Below, one piece after another: positions 9,541 to 20,668 of a DNA stretch of 64,000 nucleotides. The stretch comes from Chrysopilus asiliformis. Its lineage: Eukaryota; Arthropoda; Insecta; Diptera; Rhagionidae. A program made the translations under genes and the position numbers. Position 1 is the first letter of the stretch. The number at the start of each line of letters is the position of its first letter. Under the pieces are notes generated by a model that saw only the letters and a list, made by a program, of their open reading frames with translations, made no database searches and was not told the origin of the DNA. Where the stretch lies: assembly GCA_964034945.1 (NCBI GenBank), contig OZ035960.1:84072148-84136147 (forward strand). The letters run 5' to 3'.

Positions 9541-12072
9541 TGCAACACGATTAGCGACGAAAGTTACTAATTGGCTGGGACATTTTTGAAGCCAGGCCAG
9601 TGTAATTGTTGAATCGCTCCAGCCGAAAATTTTTCTGATATTTATTTTGAAAGATTCCTTAATGTAAGAAATCAGGCTGGCGAGTAGCGCAGCGGCTGAT
9701 AGCTCCAGTTGCGGTAAAGTGATGGTTTTGAGTGGAGCCAGTCTCGTTTTTGCAGTAACTAGAACAATTCTGGTGGGATTTTTTGAAGATTCCACGCGAA
9801 TGTAGACCGCAGCAGCATACGCGGCCTGGGATGCGTCAGAAAATCCATGTAGGTCGACAATTGCATTAGGTTCCCCAGTACCAAGCCATCTAGGTATACG
9901 AATAGCGTGGAGATGTAGCAAGTTTTCGCGATAGTGCAACCATTGTTCCAGAATCTTCGCCGGCACTTCCTCGTCCCAATCTACCTTAGGTCGCCACAGC
10001 TTCTGAAACAAAATCTTAATAATAATCGTGGTTGGTGATAGTAAACCCATGGGATCAAAAAGCGTAGCGGCATCTGAGAGAAGCTTCCGTTTCGTAAACT
10101 GGCCTGGCGGTGGAAGGATGGTGCCCTGGAAAATCAAGTGGTCAGAAGCCGGGATCCACTGCAGTCCCAATGCCTTAATAGATTCTTGATCGTAAAATTC
10201 CAAAGACGTCTTGATTTCTCGATGCTCTACTGGGATTTTCTGTAGTAACGCAGAGGAATTAGATGCCCATTTCCTAATCTTGAAGCCACCCTTATGAAGA
10301 GCGTCAGAGACTTGATGCATGATGTCGTCTACTTCCGTCTCGTCATAAGCCCCTGTCAGAAGATCGTCCATATAAAAATCTTCAAGAATAACCGCTGTGA
10401 CGAGAGGATAAGAAAGTTTTTCGTCTAAAGCGCACTGCTGCAACGCTTTTACTGCGAGATAAGATGCCGAAGCGACTCCATATGTAACCGTCAGTAAGCA
10501 GAAGTCTTGAATTTCGTCCATTGGGGAGTCACGCCACACAATTCTTTGAAAATCAATGTGATTTTCGTTAACCCTCACCTGACGATACATCTTCTCGATG
10601 TCACCAGTGACGGCAATCCGATGCGTCCTAAATTTGATTAAGATGCTCACAAGATCTGGCTGAAGCTGTGGTCCTATCATCTGCGTACCGTTAAGGGAAA
10701 TACCAGTTGACGTTGGCATGGAAGCATTGAAAACTACGCGTAGTTTCGTGGTGCTACTGGATTCCTTTAGAACGGCATGATGCGGGAGGTAGCAGCAATT
10801 GGGGGGAGACACCAAATTTGTCGTTCTCTTCATATGACCCATTGCGATGTATTCCTTTATGAAGCTGGTGTAACTCTCGCGCAATGTGGAGTCTTTAGCA
10901 AATCGGGCTTCCATGCGAAGTAAAGCGCGAACAGCGATATGACGAGAATTACCCAATAACCCCTTTGATTTGAACGGCAGATTTACTTCGTAACGGCCGC
11001 AAGGTAGACGTTGATGTGTTTCAGCGAAAATAGTTTCACATGACTCTTCTTCGTTAGTGAGGAACTTAACTTTTGGAATGGTTTCCAACTCCCAAAACCT
11101 CGCAACTACATCCGTCAAACTGGCGTTGAGAACGATTCGGGCAACATTGGATTGACAAGCAAGTGATCCTTGTAGCCTCCCAAAAAGAATCCAGCCCAAC
11201 TCCGTGTTTTGTGCTATAGGTGTCTCTGGTGGGCCCTTGATGATTCCCTCAAGAAGAAGACTACCAAGAACGTCGGCTCCAATAAGAATGTCGATTGCAG
11301 CTGGTTGATAGAATAGCGGGTCAGCAAGTTGTAAGTTAGTCAGGTGTGGCCAAGAAGTAGCGATACGACTGACTGGCAAGTTACTGGTGATTCGTGGAAG
11401 TACAAATGCCGGAACGTTTTCTGTAAAAGAACTATAAATCGATTTAATTGACAAAGGCACGTAACCTGTTGATGTTCCTGCGCATACGGAGCCAATTCCC
11501 TCCACAGTCATTATCGTTGAACTTCTAGTTAGATTCAAGCGTTGCACGCATGACTCTGCGATAAAGGAAATCTGAGAGCCAGAGTCTAATAAAACTCGAG
11601 CGGTTTGATAACAGCCTGATGCCTCTCGGACTTGTACAGCAGCGGTGGCGAGTAAGGATTCAGTCAAGTTCGAGGAGGCGGAATTTGAAATAGTGGATGT
11701 GGAGGCGGCGGAATTTGAAATAGTGGATGTGGAGGCGGCAGAATTTTGAATTGTGGATGTCATGGCGTCTGGTGGGTCATGGTGGAGTAACGTATGATGT
11801 CTTTTGTAACAAATTCGGCAAGTGTGTGGACTTCTGCATTGATCCGAAAAATGACCGGGACTCAGACAGTTCGGACAGAGTTTTTTGCGCTTTTGAATCG
11901 TTTCTCGATCGCTTGACGTCATTGCCTTGAAGCTCTCACACTGGTATATACGATGATTTTGAGCACAATGAGGACAAGGAACCATTTTTGAGTGGTCAGC
12001 TCCCCTTCCTCTATCTTGCGGTTTATCAGCTACGTGAAGTGAAGCGGCTGCCTGTCTGGATTTTCCTGACGA
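9460..12072 (-). CDS. BEL zinc knuckle, protease, RT and RNase H region of pol
   Basis: The frame runs from just after the gag stop (12073) to 9460; the first ATG is at 11985. Counting from that ATG: three zinc-knuckle-like Cys/His clusters at about residues 4-16, 37-50 and 56-67; an aspartic protease motif LLDSGSQ (D134); a reverse transcriptase with GDIEKMYRQV (D462) and YMDDLL (538-541); and an RNase H-like region with HGFSDASQ and GWSDSTITLAW. Polymerisation and RNA removal happen in cytoplasmic particles. A Ser/Thr/Ala-rich linker at residues 80-105 is a roughly 33-bp tandem repeat (11670-11760). The true RNase H end is lost by the frameshift near 9540, so the last residues before 9460 are out of frame. 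Confidence 0.93.
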   Translation of the reverse strand, partial: SSGKSRQAAASLHVADKPQDRGRGADHSKMVPCPHCAQNHRIYQCESFKAMTSSDRETIQKRKKLCPNCLSPGHFSDQCRSPHTCRICYKRHHTLLHHDPPDAMTSTIQNSAASTSTISNSAASTSTISNSASSNLTESLLATAAVQVREASGCYQTARVLLDSGSQISFIAESCVQRLNLTRSSTIMTVEGIGSVCAGTSTGYVPLSIKSIYSSFTENVPAFVLPRITSNLPVSRIATSWPHLTNLQLADPLFYQPAAIDILIGADVLGSLLLEGIIKGPPETPIAQNTELGWILFGRLQGSLACQSNVARIVLNASLTDVVARFWELETIPKVKFLTNEEESCETIFAETHQRLPCGRYEVNLPFKSKGLLGNSRHIAVRALLRMEARFAKDSTLRESYTSFIKEYIAMGHMKRTTNLVSPPNCCYLPHHAVLKESSSTTKLRVVFNASMPTSTGISLNGTQMIGPQLQPDLVSILIKFRTHRIAVTGDIEKMYRQVRVNENHIDFQRIVWRDSPMDEIQDFCLLTVTYGVASASYLAVKALQQCALDEKLSYPLVTAVILEDFYMDDLLTGAYDETEVDDIMHQVSDALHKGGFKIRKWASNSSALLQKIPVEHREIKTSLEFYDQESIKALGLQWIPASDHLIFQGTILPPPGQFTKRKLLSDAATLFDPMGLLSPTTIIIKILFQKLWRPKVDWDEEVPAKILEQWLHYRENLLHLHAIRIPRWLGTGEPNAIVDLHGFSDASQAAYAAAVYIRVESSKNPTRIVLVTAKTRLAPLKTITLPQLELSAAALLASLISYIKESFKINIRKIFGWSDSTITLAWLQKCPSQLVTFVANRVAAMGHGATYLPNKTPLTAHPVESHHKS

Positions 12073-13005
12073 TTATATCGGTTTACTGCCTTTGGTTGTC
12101 GTTGCTGGGAAATGACACTCTATGGCCTCCAGTGATCTGCACCTCTGTTCCAAAAACTCGGTTAAGGTTTTAAAGGTTGGTACTTCATGGTCCCTTAACG
12201 ATAACTCCCATTGTTTGTGTGATTCAGGATCCAGCTTTTGGACAGTGAGATGGACTAGCCAGTCATCCCATTTATCGGTGGGACGGCCGAGAACTTTTAA
12301 AGCCCTCAAGTGCTCTTGCGTGGTGTCGACTAGTGAACGTATCGTGGTGGAGGCCTCATTATTCACCTTAGGCAGGGCAAAAATAGCACTAAAATGCGAA
12401 TCTACTATGACTCGCTTTACATCATACCTTGTATTTAGCACTGACCAGGCTTCGCGGAAATTGTCATCAGAAATCGGGAAGGCCTTAATTAATTGGAGGG
12501 CTTCGCCATTCAACGCGTTCCTCAAATAATGTAGCTTTTGACTCCCGACCAATGTCGCGTTGTTGACAATCAAAGAGGCGAATAAATCCCGGAAAGGGAT
12601 CCAATCCTTGACATCTCCGTCGAATCTGGGTATGTTGATGTTAGGCAACTTTACCGCGGCGAGAGGGAAGGGAACTCTAGTTGATGGCGATGATACCTGC
12701 GAGACGTTTGCGTTGATTGCTTCCATTGATGTGGATCTAATTACCGACAAGGTCCGGTTGAGATTAGCGTGAGCTGTACGATACCATTCTTCGGCTTGGA
12801 TATATTCGACCTCTTGATCGCCTAGCATTGCAGAGCCACACGAATCTAGCACTAACTCGTGCGCGGTTTGAAAGGCCGCCCATTGCTCGGCTAAGAGTTT
12901 TAGATAAGAGTCTAAATCACTTGCATCGTAATCTTGTTTTTTACTCGCCGCGAGCATGCGAGATATAGCGTTTTTTGCGGTGGTCCGGCGGGCATTAGCG
13001 GCCAT
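12073..13005 (-). CDS. BEL Gag
   Basis: 310 residues from an ATG at 13005. The middle (IPRFDGDVKDWIPFRDLF ... LRNALNGEAL) matches the Gag domain usual in BEL/Pao elements (DUF1759), which builds the virus-like particle. The ORF ends at a single TAA (12075-12073) in the same frame as the following zinc-knuckle/protease region. BEL elements normally have one gag-pol ORF, so this stop is either a nonsense mutation or a readthrough site. I favour mutation because pol is already frameshifted. Confidence 0.9.
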   Translation of the reverse strand: MAANARRTTAKNAISRMLAASKKQDYDASDLDSYLKLLAEQWAAFQTAHELVLDSCGSAMLGDQEVEYIQAEEWYRTAHANLNRTLSVIRSTSMEAINANVSQVSSPSTRVPFPLAAVKLPNINIPRFDGDVKDWIPFRDLFASLIVNNATLVGSQKLHYLRNALNGEALQLIKAFPISDDNFREAWSVLNTRYDVKRVIVDSHFSAIFALPKVNNEASTTIRSLVDTTQEHLRALKVLGRPTDKWDDWLVHLTVQKLDPESHKQWELSLRDHEVPTFKTLTEFLEQRCRSLEAIECHFPATTTKGSKPI

Positions 13006-13159
13006 TTCGGATTACGGAAATATTTGTTAAGATTACTCGGCAGTACGTTCTAAATGAACAATTTGGACACGTAATGTGAAATTCCTCGAAGAGGAGTTTC
13101 CTTTGTACTTGCGATTAGCGGATTTTAGTGTTATGCGAACGAGTGAACTAAACGCGGCA

Positions 13160-13178
13160 TCCGGCTCGAAGGACCAAC
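13160..13178 (-). promoter_or_regulatory. BEL primer binding site, tRNA-Tyr type
   Basis: On the minus strand TGGTCCTTCGAGCCGGA begins three bases after the 5' LTR. From memory it is complementary to the 3' end of insect tRNA-Tyr (..TCCGGCTCGAAGGA-CCA). Confidence 0.75.
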
Positions 13179-13180
13179 AA

Positions 13181-13511
13181 TGTTGCTTCTCGAACAAAAG
13201 AAAAATCGTAAATTTAATTTATCGATTTATTTCGAATTCAAGTTCTAATAATATTTCAACGAATATAAGTTCAAGCGGGAGTTCCGAACGTACTGACTCA
13301 AGAATGTTAAACGTTACAGCAATTCAAACAATTGTAACAAGTCGATGAGCAGTACAATACAATTGATAATACAATGGTTAATACAATGGATAATACAAAT
13401 TTAGAATTTCGGTTTCATTTCGTAAAGAATTCAAGTTTTAATATAATTCAAAATTAGTGGTAAATTTTATTGACAAATTCAATTCTAGAGAATGCTATTT
13501 CGGCGTCAACA
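13181..13511 (-). repeat. BEL/Pao 5' LTR
   Basis: 331 bp, same ends as the 3' LTR. It contains the promoter for the minus-strand element. Confidence 0.95.
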
Positions 13512-13959
13512 CTCGGTAATTCGAATACCACGCTAATTCGAACAACAATTTTTTTATATTGGGTATCTTGTAATTCGAATTGTGGTTGATATATAGGTCT
13601 TTGTAATTCGAACTTTTCTTGTCGAGCATGGAAATGCCTTGAAGACAATAACTAAGGCATTTACCAGCAACACTTTCGTGGTGGTACTCGTATGTACTGT
13701 CATAATTGTACAGGTATTAATTTTGATGTCAAAATTTCAAGTTTCTTTTAAAAAAATTTGAATGTTATCATGTAGGTGTATATACTTTTTAACTGCAGGA
13801 ACATTGTTACTTAATTTTAGCTTGAAAATATATTTTTTTGCCATTAAGACTGTTTTATTAAACAAAATGTCCAACATAAAAAATAATCCAGTAATTTGAA
13901 ATCTCCGTGGTTCGAATTAGGTCTGGTTTCTATTGATTCGAATTGCCGAATCTCTACTG

Positions 13960-14310
13960 TATATCCGATATGCGAACATTAAATAGGGAAAAATAGAATA
14001 CGATATTAATGGCACCAAAATAATTTGCTCGTTGTATCAGAATGAGCATAATAAGCGATAAACATAAGAAAAGCTACATTTGCCAAAGGCCACAAACTAA
14101 TCATAAGCAGACTAACAATTTCATTCAATCCATTCTAGAACAAAATTGAATTTCAACTTCCAAAAAATAAATACCCATAGCAGCCATTCCAGCCGTAGCA
14201 GCCATGAGTTTTTCCGCCAGCAGCACAATTTTTTTTTTGGGGATCGACCCACCTACTATGTACTTCGTATAAGAAAGTAAAAACTTAAGTTACCGCAAAT
14301 ATTCTAAATT
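13960..14310. other. No gene seen
   Basis: Around 14060-14085 is a reversed terminus (acataagaaaagctaca) like the 3' end of the mini-me-like repeats. Otherwise there is nothing recognisable. Confidence 0.4.
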
Positions 14311-15175
14311 TTTACTAGGCATCACAGTACTTTTTACTAGGCATCACAGTAATTTTTACTAGGCATCACAGTAATTTTTACTGTGAATCCCAGTACTTTT
14401 ACTGGGATCCCCAGTAAACACTTTTTTCTATTTGATTTGCTTTTGGGTGACCAGCTTTAAATTTTGTACGCATAATTGCAAATAAACCTTTACATAACAT
14501 TTATTGCTTCCTGTTTTTTTTTCAATTTTTTGTATTATTTTAATTACGTTGCACCATAAAGATCAGCCTGAAATTATTTTCTAAACTTTTAGAATACTTT
14601 CAAGCGGTTTTTCACGATTTTTTTTGCAATTTCTTTGAAGTTTTTACGTTGTTAAATGTTTCCTTACAAAATATGTCAATAATAATAATAGCAGACACTA
14701 ACTATCTTTTAGAAATGTTAACCAAGTTTACCCACTGATTCTCTTTTAGATGTTTTTTTCGTTTTCCAACTCGTAACTAGACCCCAAGTGTAGAAACTTT
14801 AAAAAACTTTTTTTTGTCATTTTTTTTGTCTGAGTATTTTTGTCTCACTATTTTTGTATCTATCAAAATTAAATCTACCTCTGACGTTACCATACGACAA
14901 TTTTTTTTATTAATGTAAATAAAATATTTTCTTCCAACCGCATAATGATCAAGTGAAAAGTTTTTCAAAAAATAACCTACAACTTCTGGTAACACTACAA
15001 TTTTTACGTCACGCAATATTTTTTACGAGAAAAAAAAATTACTGGGATTCTAAGTAAATTTTACTGGGAATCCGAGTAAATTTCGAAACACATCAGCTTT
15101 GGAGAGCCAGATTCTCGTCATTCTTCAAGTGAAAGTCATTGCTGACAGATATTTTTAATCCAGTGCGCAAGTGAA

Positions 15176-16074
15176 ATGTGTGAAAAACAAGTGCGAGAAT
15201 TAAGAATTTTCCTCGAAAAGGAAGGAGTTAAACAGGAGATCATTGATAAGTGCTCAGGTAAGTGAATTTCTACACTTTTTACCCCGCATTTTTAACACGA
15301 GAAATTTATTTAGATTTTCATGTTTCATTTGCGAACACGGGTAGCCATGCGAAAACCGCTTTTTTCCATTATTCTAGCTCCGTTTTGTGATTGTTTATTT
15401 TGTAATAGTATTGAGTGCGGGGTTTTCGACAATACTCGAATTTCCTTTTTCATAATTTTACTAAAATTTCAATGTTTTGCCAATAAGCAATTTTTCAAGG
15501 AGCGGAGTATAAAAGTGGCTTGCAAATGCAATATATTAGAATGTATTTTTCACAATTTTTCTTATATAGTTTTTTTAATGCACAATAATTTTGTTTCTCA
15601 GATAAAACTTGATTTCAAATTGTTTTTTTTTTTTTGAAAAAACCGACGATTCATTTCTACAAATACTGAGACACAAGAATTTTTCTTCAAAAAATTGGGA
15701 ACTTCTATAACGTCATCCGTCAATAAAAAAAAAGATACGGGAAAACTTGGGAATAAATCCTGGATTTAAAATTTTTTCAAATGTAAGTATTAGGAAAGCC
15801 TTACAATATTGAAAGTCTCAGAAAATTAAATAATTTCTGAGAGGGATAAAAATTATATATCCCGAATTTATTTTTAAAAGAATGTTATTTAATTTAGTTA
15901 TTTTCTTTTGTTTTTACTTAGAAAGACGTGAATGTTAATTCAACAATTCCAAACACTGGACTCAGTCAGCCTTATTCAGTTTTGCAGGGAAATCCGGATA
16001 CGGGAGCGATTTTTTACCTTGTCATAGAGACAAATAGTAAGAGTTTTGTTACAGGCATTATACAACGAATTTAA
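15176..16074 (+). pseudogene. Gene remnant inside the TTTACTGGG element
   Basis: An ATG exon 15176-15257 encodes a charged helical start (MCEKQVRELRIFLEKEGVKQ) and ends TCAG|GTAAGT. A separate terminal exon, 15922-16074, follows acceptor ttttacttag and encodes about 50 residues ending GIIQRI, with AATAAA-like bases overlapping the stop. The phases (1 and 0) do not join, so a middle exon seems deleted. I do not recognise the protein. Confidence 0.35.
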
Positions 16075-16164
16075 TAAATATATTGTATTGTGAAATGAAT
16101 GTCGACTTTTATTACATATTTTTTATTCAAGTTTTCTGCGTTACTTGGATCGAAGAAAAGGTAG

Positions 16165-16570
16165 TTCAGTTTTACTGCGGCGTCAGTAAAATTTACTCGG
16201 ATTTCCCAATAAAATTTACTCGGATTTCCCAATAAAATTTACTGGGAGTACAGTAAAAAGGTTTCAAATTTACTGCGGCGTCAGTAAAATTTACTTGGAT
16301 TTCCCAATAAAATTTACTGGGATTTCCCAATAAAATTTACTGGGAGTACAGTAAAAAGGTTTCAAATTTACTGCGGCGTCAGTAAAATTTACTTGGATTT
16401 CCCAATAAAATTTACTGGGAGTGCAGTAAAAAGGTTTCAGATTTACTACGGCGTCAGTAAAATTTACTTGGATTTCCCAATAAAATTTACTGGGAGTGCA
16501 GTAAAAAAGGGTCAGATTTACTGCAGTTTCAGTAAAATTTACTCGGATTTCCCAGTAAAAATTCTGCATA
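16165..16570. repeat. 75-98 bp tandem repeat of ACTGGG motifs
   Basis: Units contain GCGGCGTCAGTAAAATTTAC followed by CCCAATAAAATTTACTGGGA. Starts at about 16177, 16275, 16373 and 16448 give spacings of 98, 98 and 75. Part of the subterminal array of the surrounding element. Confidence 0.85.
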
Positions 16571-16817
16571 TATTACTGATAGTCCAGTAAATTTTACTAG
16601 GGCTCCTAGTAATATATTACGAATTTCCTAAGATATTCCAGTTTTCCAGTGCGGATATTTTACTGGGACTCACTCAAAATATTTACTGGGAGGATCAGTA
16701 TTTTTTTTTTACTGGGAGGGAACAGTAAAATTTACTGTACTTCATCGTGGTTGTCTTTTTACTGGGCTCCCAGTAAAATCTGGTTTAGAGTGTGGCAATT
16801 GTAGCTTTTCTTATGTT

Positions 16818-17393
16818 TATACCTGTATGGTAAAACCAAAGGGTATATTAACTTTGCCTTACCGTTTGTAACGCCAAGATCCCGTCATCGCACAAAAAAA
16901 TGAATTACACCAGTGTGTTTAGAATGATAAAAATATTTAATTTTTGCATTGCCGTCCGTCTGTCCGTCCGTCTGTCCGTCCGTCCGTCTGTCTGTCTGTC
17001 TGTGGCGCGGATTGCGGGCGCACGGATTGAGCTAGAGACTTGAAATTTTGCGTGGATCCGTTTTTCGTAAAATGCGAGGCTTAGTTCGTTAATGGACAAA
17101 AATGGACCATTAGGGGGGGGGGGTACCCCCCATACGAACGAAAACGGTTTTTGTGAATATCTCGAAAACGGTACATCTTATCAAAAAAGTGCAAGAACAA
17201 AAGTTATTTAGGATATGATTCTACATAAAACTCCCATACATCAAAATCCGATTGGAATAAATTTTAAAAAATCTTATTGGAAAGTTTGACTTCAAAGTGG
17301 AATTTTGGTATAACTGTTCGAATTTTGATACGAATATCACCATACGGGTCTCCAATGATTGCCAGATTGGCAATTATAGCTTTTGTTATGTTT
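16818..17393 (+). mobile_element. Mini-me-like GTCY repeat, copy A
   Basis: Layout shared by all copies: a TATACC..GGGTATA hairpin start, then a (GTCC/GTCT)n microsatellite, then GACTTGAAATTTTGC, then a GGGGGGTACCCCCC palindrome, then a 3' hairpin ATTGCCAGATTGGCAAT followed by AGCTTTTGTTATGTTT. The GTCY microsatellite in a short conserved repeat recalls dipteran mini-me retroposons; the assignment is tentative. Confidence 0.75.
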
Positions 17394-18658
17394 TTTATTT
17401 GTTTCTAATCCAGAATCTTCTTTTTATGTATTTTTAAACCAGAATTTTTAACCTGTTTTGTTTTAATACATTTTTTAAAAAATTTAGATGTATCAAATTT
17501 TGGGTCATCACAACTTGTGACTTTTTCGTTACAATTAAAAACAATTTTGATCAGTCAAAATTACTGTCAAAGTTCTGGCCACCTCATGAGCAGATCACAA
17601 GATAAAAACCACAAGAAAAAAATTATTTCATGCGGTATTTAATTAAAAGCGAGCAGTTTCTTTATAATTTGCACAGATTGACAAAGATTTTAATCGCTTT
17701 AGAAAATAACAAAAACTGAACCAAATAATCACAAACAGACTGTCAAACTACTAAGAAATTATACGTAGTAGAATTTTTTGTCACTTTTATTATGACTCAA
17801 CAGAATACCAAAAAGTCACAAAATAGTCAAAAGGTAAACTTCACAATCGATAGTCACAACAGATTGTGATTTGTGACCACTCACAAGGCCAGAATAAGGG
17901 CACATACTTTTTCTAATTTATTTCTGTATTTTGTTGAATTTTTCTCATTTTATTTCGACTTTCATTGGGATTCAAAAATATGCTGAAAGCCATTTTAAAA
18001 TCTCTGTTCGATTGCTTTATTCGCTCGAATTTTTTTTTAATCTTCTACTGATGATTCCCAAAGGGTAATCCTTTTTCAGATTGTTTCCATATAAAATACT
18101 GTTGGCCATGGTTAAAATGTAATATAAATACATCGATTTACCATTGCTTGTCCCTCGTTTTACAGAATTGGGATAGAACCCTTTTCAATTGTGTTGAATT
18201 AGCTACAAATGGGTTGAAAGGCTTCGTAATTTTGTGGGGTTATAAAGCAGTTACCAAAAAGGGTTTTTGAAATGTTTGCTTTTATATTACAAGTAAGGAG
18301 CTAATAGAAACGTATACAACAAAATAAAAACATTCAAATAAGCAGAAAGTTTCAATTATCTTTTGTGCAGTTAATATTTTAAGATCAGAAAACCGTTAGT
18401 TAGAAAATTAAAAAAAAAAACATTTGTTCAGTTTCAGGGCAGTTAGAAGCATTCGGATGCCTAAGTGACGGTTTACATGAGCGATTTCGCGGCAACTAAA
18501 AAATCACCATGTTGTTTACATGAGCGATTAAAAAATCGCTCTAGTAAACGTTTTGACAGCTAAGTAATTTCAATCGAAATTGATGTCGAGGAATTGATCG
18601 CTTTAGCACTTCTATTCCACAATTAAGTAAAAATGGCGAACTTAGGTTTTTGCATAAT
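16818..18658. repeat. Tandem unit 1 (1,841 bp)
   Basis: Starts with a mini-me-like copy (16818-17393) and continues with non-coding DNA. That DNA includes gtcaca/tgtgac motifs (17510-17890) and a segment with short self-complementary GAGCGATT/AATCGCTC words (18475-18545). It is almost identical to unit 2; by eye the differences are two bases in the first 25, and a G run of 11 versus 9. Confidence 0.95.
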
Positions 18659-19234
18659 TATACCCGTATGGTGAAACCAAAGGGTATATTAACTTTGCCT
18701 TACCGTTTGTAACGCCAAGATCCCGTCATCGCACAAAAAAATGAATTACACCAGTGTGTTTAGAATGATAAAAATATTTAATTTTTGCATTGCCGTCCGT
18801 CTGTCCGTCCGTCTGTCCGTCCGTCCGTCTGTCTGTCTGTCTGTGGCGCGGATTGCGGGCGCACGGATTGAGCTAGAGACTTGAAATTTTGCGTGGATCC
18901 GTTTTTCGTAAAATGCGAGGCTTAGTTCGTTAATGGACAAAAATGGACCATTAGGGGGGGGGTACCCCCCATACGAACGAAAACGGTTTTTGTGAATATC
19001 TCGAAAACGGTACATCTTATCAAAAAAGTGCAAGAACAAAAGTTATTTAGGATATGATTCTACATAAAACTCCCATACATCAAAATCCGATTGGAATAAA
19101 TTTTAAAAAATCTTATTGGAAAGTTTGACTTCAAAGTGGAATTTTGGTATAACTGTTCGAATTTTGATACGAATATCACCATACGGGTCTCCAATGATTG
19201 CCAGATTGGCAATTATAGCTTTTGTTATGTTTTT
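18659..19234 (+). mobile_element. Mini-me-like GTCY repeat, copy B
   Basis: Same structure as copy A; it opens tandem unit 2. Confidence 0.75.
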
Positions 19235-20497
19235 TATTTGTTTCTAATCCAGAATCTTCTTTTTATGTATTTTTAAACCAGAATTTTTAACCTGTTTTGT
19301 TTTAATACATTTTTTAAAAAATTTAGATGTATCAAATTTTGGGTCATCACAACTTGTGACTTTTTCGTTACAATTAAAAACAATTTTGATCAGTCAAAAT
19401 TACTGTCAAAGTTCTGGCCACCTCATGAGCAGATCACAAGATAAAAACCACAAGAAAAAAATTATTTCATGCGGTATTTAATTAAAAGCGAGCAGTTTCT
19501 TTATAATTTGCACAGATTGACAAAGATTTTAATCGCTTTAGAAAATAACAAAAACTGAACCAAATAATCACAAACAGACTGTCAAACTACTAAGAAATTA
19601 TACGTAGTAGAATTTTTTGTCACTTTTATTATGACTCAACAGAATACCAAAAAGTCACAAAATAGTCAAAAGGTAAACTTCACAATCGATAGTCACAACA
19701 GATTGTGATTTGTGACCACTCACAAGGCCAGAATAAGGGCACATACTTTTTCTAATTTATTTCTGTATTTTGTTGAATTTTTCTCATTTTATTTCGACTT
19801 TCATTGGGATTCAAAAATATGCTGAAAGCCATTTTAAAATCTCTGTTCGATTGCTTTATTCGCTCGAATTTTTTTTTAATCTTCTACTGATGATTCCCAA
19901 AGGGTAATCCTTTTTCAGATTGTTTCCATATAAAATACTGTTGGCCATGGTTAAAATGTAATATAAATACATCGATTTACCATTGCTTGTCCCTCGTTTT
20001 ACAGAATTGGGATAGAACCCTTTTCAATTGTGTTGAATTAGCTACAAATGGGTTGAAAGGCTTCGTAATTTTGTGGGGTTATAAAGCAGTTACCAAAAAG
20101 GGTTTTTGAAATGTTTGCTTTTATATTACAAGTAAGGAGCTAATAGAAACGTATACAACAAAATAAAAACATTCAAATAAGCAGAAAGTTTCAATTATCT
20201 TTTGTGCAGTTAATATTTTAAGATCAGAAAACCGTTAGTTAGAAAATTAAAAAAAAAAACATTTGTTCAGTTTCAGGGCAGTTAGAAGCATTCGGATGCC
20301 TAAGTGACGGTTTACATGAGCGATTTCGCGGCAACTAAAAAATCACCATGTTGTTTACATGAGCGATTAAAAAATCGCTCTAGTAAACGTTTTGACAGCT
20401 AAGTAATTTCAATCGAAATTGATGTCGAGGAATTGATCGCTTTAGCACTTCTATTCCACAATTAAGTAAAAATGGCGAACTTAGGTTTTTGCATAAT
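18659..20497. repeat. Tandem unit 2 (1,839 bp)
   Basis: Directly follows unit 1, without a spacer. The two-base length difference is fully explained by the shorter G run at 18953-18961. Confidence 0.95.
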
Positions 20498-20668
20498 TAT
20501 ACCCGTATGGTGAAACCAAAGGGTATATTAACTTTGCCTTACCGTTTGTAACGCCAAGATCCCGTCATCACACACAAAAATGAATTACACCAGTGTGTTT
20601 AGAATGATAAAAATAATTAATTTTTGCATGTCCGTCCGTCTGTCTGTGGCGCGGATTGCGGGCGCACG
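20498..20668 (+). mobile_element. Mini-me-like GTCY repeat, copy C, truncated
   Basis: It opens what would be a third tandem unit but differs in sequence (catcacacac, shorter GTCY tract) and breaks off after the GACTTG motif. Hence it is a separate copy, not a third duplicate. Confidence 0.7.

Larger units (their letters stand above)
7470..13511 (-). mobile_element. BEL/Pao LTR retrotransposon, complete but inactivated
   Basis: Two LTRs (7470-7797 and 13181-13511) begin TGTTG and end CAACA, flanked by identical CTCGG target duplications (7465-7469 and 13512-13516). The internal region carries gag, protease, RT/RNase H and integrase on the minus strand, in the BEL/Pao order. LTRs differ mainly in one block near 7545-7560/13250-13270 and a few bases, so insertion is fairly recent. 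One in-frame TAA and two frameshifts interrupt gag-pol. Confidence 0.97.
7440..13959. mobile_element. Pogo/Tigger-like MITE split by a BEL element
   Basis: The outer ends are inverted: AAGTAGAGACTCGGTAATTC at 7440 and, at 13937-13959, the complement of CAGTAGAGATTCGGCAATTC. CAGTAGA-type ends are typical of pogo/Tigger elements. A TA follows the right end; the left first base is mutated (C to A) and its flank is TG. Without the BEL insertion the MITE is about 475 bp. Its body repeats the motif AATTCGAA or TAATTCGAA several times (7451, 13516-13620, 13910-13940). Confidence 0.75.
14311..16790 (+). mobile_element. DNA transposon remnant with TTTACTGGG arrays
   Basis: Arrays of the short motif TTTACTGG/CCAGTAAA, in both orientations, lie at 14311-14420, 15040-15085 and 16165-16790. 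Between them is a gene-like remnant. Dense motif arrays near both ends are typical of subterminal transposase-binding repeats. The outer ends could not be fixed and the superfamily is unknown. Confidence 0.5.

Noticed and set aside
16291..16569. 92-residue minus-strand frame with repeated NFYWEI-like units
   Set aside because: Translation of the ACTGGG tandem array; no gene features.
17500..17900. Host gene in the tandem 1.84-kb unit
   Set aside because: No frame with domain or splice support; gtcaca/tgtgac words recur elsewhere as repeats.
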